Source: Bacteroidales bacterium UBA4231
Lineage (GTDB): Bacteria > Bacteroidota > Bacteroidia > Bacteroidales > UBA932
Assembly: GCA_002396335.1 (NCBI GenBank)
Contig: DGXN01000001.1
Location: 1-61,013 of the forward strand
Reading direction: 5' to 3'
DNA: 61,013 bases
Numbering within the stretch: the stretch's first letter is position 1; every line of letters begins with the position of its first letter. The translations under genes and the position numbers were made by a program. Under the pieces are notes generated by a model. The model was not told the origin of the DNA. It searched no databases and was given only the letters and a program-made list of their open reading frames with translations. Shown here piece after piece: positions 59,730 to 61,013 of this stretch.

Positions 59730-61013
59730 TTACAGTCCTTTCAGGGCTTCTTCTACGGTGTTGTCTATCGGAAGATAGTATTTGTAGAAGGCGTTGTCTC
59801 CCAGTTTGGAATAACGGGCCACAAGCGCATTCAGCTGCGGAAGCAGGTACTCCGCCGTAGACGCCCATTCCGCGTCCGTGCAGGTGATGCCGTCGGTGGA
59901 TTTGGCCCACTCCCGGAAGCGGGGGCCCAGGTTCACCTTCTTCAGGAAGGCGTCCATGGCCGGGAAATCGGTAATGCCGGACAGTTCACGGGCGTACTGG
60001 TCAAACATGGCCGACGCGAACCGCATCTGGGTAGCTTTCTGGTTACAATCAATGTAGAAAGCCGACGCACGGGTGGTATCCACCGGGACAAAAACGTCCG
60101 GCATGATGCCGCCGCCCCCGTAAACGACCCGTCCGCTGCGGGTGTGATGCACGTCGGTGGTGTCCAGGCGGACGCTGTCGGCACTGAAAACTTCCCCGTC
60201 GGCGTAGCGGTTGTAGATGTCGTAAGCGTAGTCCCGCTCACTGGCGTAGGGCTTCTGGATGCATCGGCCCGAAGGGGTATAATAACGGGCAACGGTGAGA
60301 CGGACGCCGGAATTGTCGCTGAAGAAGAACGGCTCCTGTACCAGGCCCTTGCCGAAGGAGCGGCGGCCCACCACCGTTCCGCGGTCATTGTCCTGGACGG
60401 CCCCGGCGAAGATCTCACTGGCCGATGCGGAGTTTTCGCTGATCAGCACCGTCAGGCCCACTTCGCGAAGGTCGCCCCGTCCGTCGGCCTTGTAGACCTC
60501 GCGGGCACGGTGCAGACCTTCGATGTAGACGATCGTGTCGCCCCGGGAAAGGAAATCGTTGCTCAGCAGGAGGGCCTGGTCCATGTAGCCGCCGGTATTG
60601 TCGCGGATATCGAAGACCAGGTGACGCATTCCCTGTTCCAGCAGGCGAAGGGCGGCATCGTGGCACTCCTGGTAAGTGGTGCGGGAGAATTTGCCCAGCC
60701 GCAGATACCCCACGCTGTCGCGGAGCATGAAGGCGGCGTCCACGCTGTGAACGGGAATCTTACCACGGGTGATTTCGAAGGGAATGACTTCCGGGCCCCG
60801 CTTGACGGTGACGGTTACTTTGGTGCCGGAAGGGCCCTTGATGCGGCGGACCATGCTATCCTGCGGGAAATGGACGCCGGCGATAACCTTGTCGTCCACT
60901 TCCAGCAGCCGGTCGCCGGGCTGGAGACCCACCTTTTCGGACGGACCGCCGGCAATCACTTCCAGTACGACAGCCGTGTCATTGGGCACATTGAACTGGA
61001 TGCCGATGCCGTC
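59730..61013 (-). CDS. S41 C-terminal processing protease (5' part beyond the window)
   Basis: At least 427 residues, with the start outside the right edge. The visible part opens in the middle of a PDZ domain (DTAVVLEVIAGGPSEKVGLQPGDRLLEVDDKVI), then the S41 catalytic domain: RDNTGGYMDQALLLSNDFL, the nucleophile Ser in SENSASASEIFAGA and the Lys in RRSFGKGLVQEP. It acts on periplasmic or membrane proteins in the CtpA manner. The C-terminal ~150 residues (after GGGGIMPDVFVPVD) form the long helical tail common in Bacteroidota members. It ends 37 bases from the dnaX start. Confidence 0.92.
   Translation of the reverse strand, partial: DGIGIQFNVPNDTAVVLEVIAGGPSEKVGLQPGDRLLEVDDKVIAGVHFPQDSMVRRIKGPSGTKVTVTVKRGPEVIPFEITRGKIPVHSVDAAFMLRDSVGYLRLGKFSRTTYQECHDAALRLLEQGMRHLVFDIRDNTGGYMDQALLLSNDFLSRGDTIVYIEGLHRAREVYKADGRGDLREVGLTVLISENSASASEIFAGAVQDNDRGTVVGRRSFGKGLVQEPFFFSDNSGVRLTVARYYTPSGRCIQKPYASERDYAYDIYNRYADGEVFSADSVRLDTTDVHHTRSGRVVYGGGGIMPDVFVPVDTTRASAFYIDCNQKATQMRFASAMFDQYARELSGITDFPAMDAFLKKVNLGPRFREWAKSTDGITCTDAEWASTAEYLLPQLNALVARYSKLGDNAFYKYYLPIDNTVEEALKGL

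Overview
The window is 61 kb of chromosome from a member of the Bacteroidota, most probably a GC-rich gut Bacteroidales. Three things point there. The promoters follow the Bacteroidota pattern (TTTG, 18-20 bases, TAnnTTTG). Most starts lack a Shine-Dalgarno sequence. The gene content (eukaryote-type GT3 glycogen synthase, DUF4369/TlpA-like lipoproteins, TonB-type outer-membrane barrel, PASTA-RluD pair, zinc-finger-less DksA relative) is typical of the phylum. I cannot name the genus. Gene density is very high: no stretch above about 180 bases lacks a gene. I see no insertion sequence, prophage, CRISPR array or rRNA.

Layout. 1-2.6 kb: a truncated membrane protein with a winged-helix regulator, then an AraC regulator divergent from a cysteine-type alpha/beta hydrolase lipoprotein. 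2.6-9.3 kb: a GNAT acetyltransferase, a secreted protein, and lspA, a DksA-like gene and ileS on the minus strand, with cvpA divergent from ileS. 9.3-12 kb: greA, a HIT protein, a thioredoxin-like lipoprotein and tsaB. 12-25.3 kb: one long minus-strand run holding xseA, xseB and a complete glycogen module (glgB, debranching enzyme, GT4 synthase, GH57, and a GT3 synthase-GT35 phosphorylase fusion), ending in ribF. 25.3-32.9 kb: a second long minus-strand run, largely stop/start-overlapped: engB, prs, a Cys-rich mini membrane protein, a lipid kinase, a PHP-like membrane protein, a phosphoethanolamine transferase, der and nadE. 32.9-37.9 kb: tadA, a DJ-1 protein, alr, a zinc membrane protease, RNase G, a 29-residue ribosomal mini-protein and HU. 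38-43.4 kb: lon, ung, coaD, a double-thioredoxin protein, a ribbon-helix-helix protein and tRNA-Gln. 43.4-50.5 kb: lnt, a PASTA protein, rluD, an outer-membrane barrel and ruvC. 50.5-61 kb: rplU-rpmA, serS, an EF-hand membrane protein/ATPase/sirtuin operon, rpsU, lptB, dnaX and a truncated S41 protease.

Main points of interest. (1) The EF-hand membrane protein-ATPase-sirtuin operon has no assigned function. (2) At least seven genes have a consensus promoter whose last base lies only 4-8 bases before the start codon, implying leaderless or nearly leaderless mRNAs. (3) rpsU carries a perfect Shine-Dalgarno, an exception in this phylum that fits bS21 autoregulation. (4) rplU has a structured leader that also contains a 20-codon ORF. 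(5) Glycogen synthase and phosphorylase are fused through an A-rich linker that looks like an old intergenic start region. (6) A lipid kinase-PHP-phosphoethanolamine transferase cassette may modify lipids of the envelope. All assignments come from reading motifs by eye; no database search was run.
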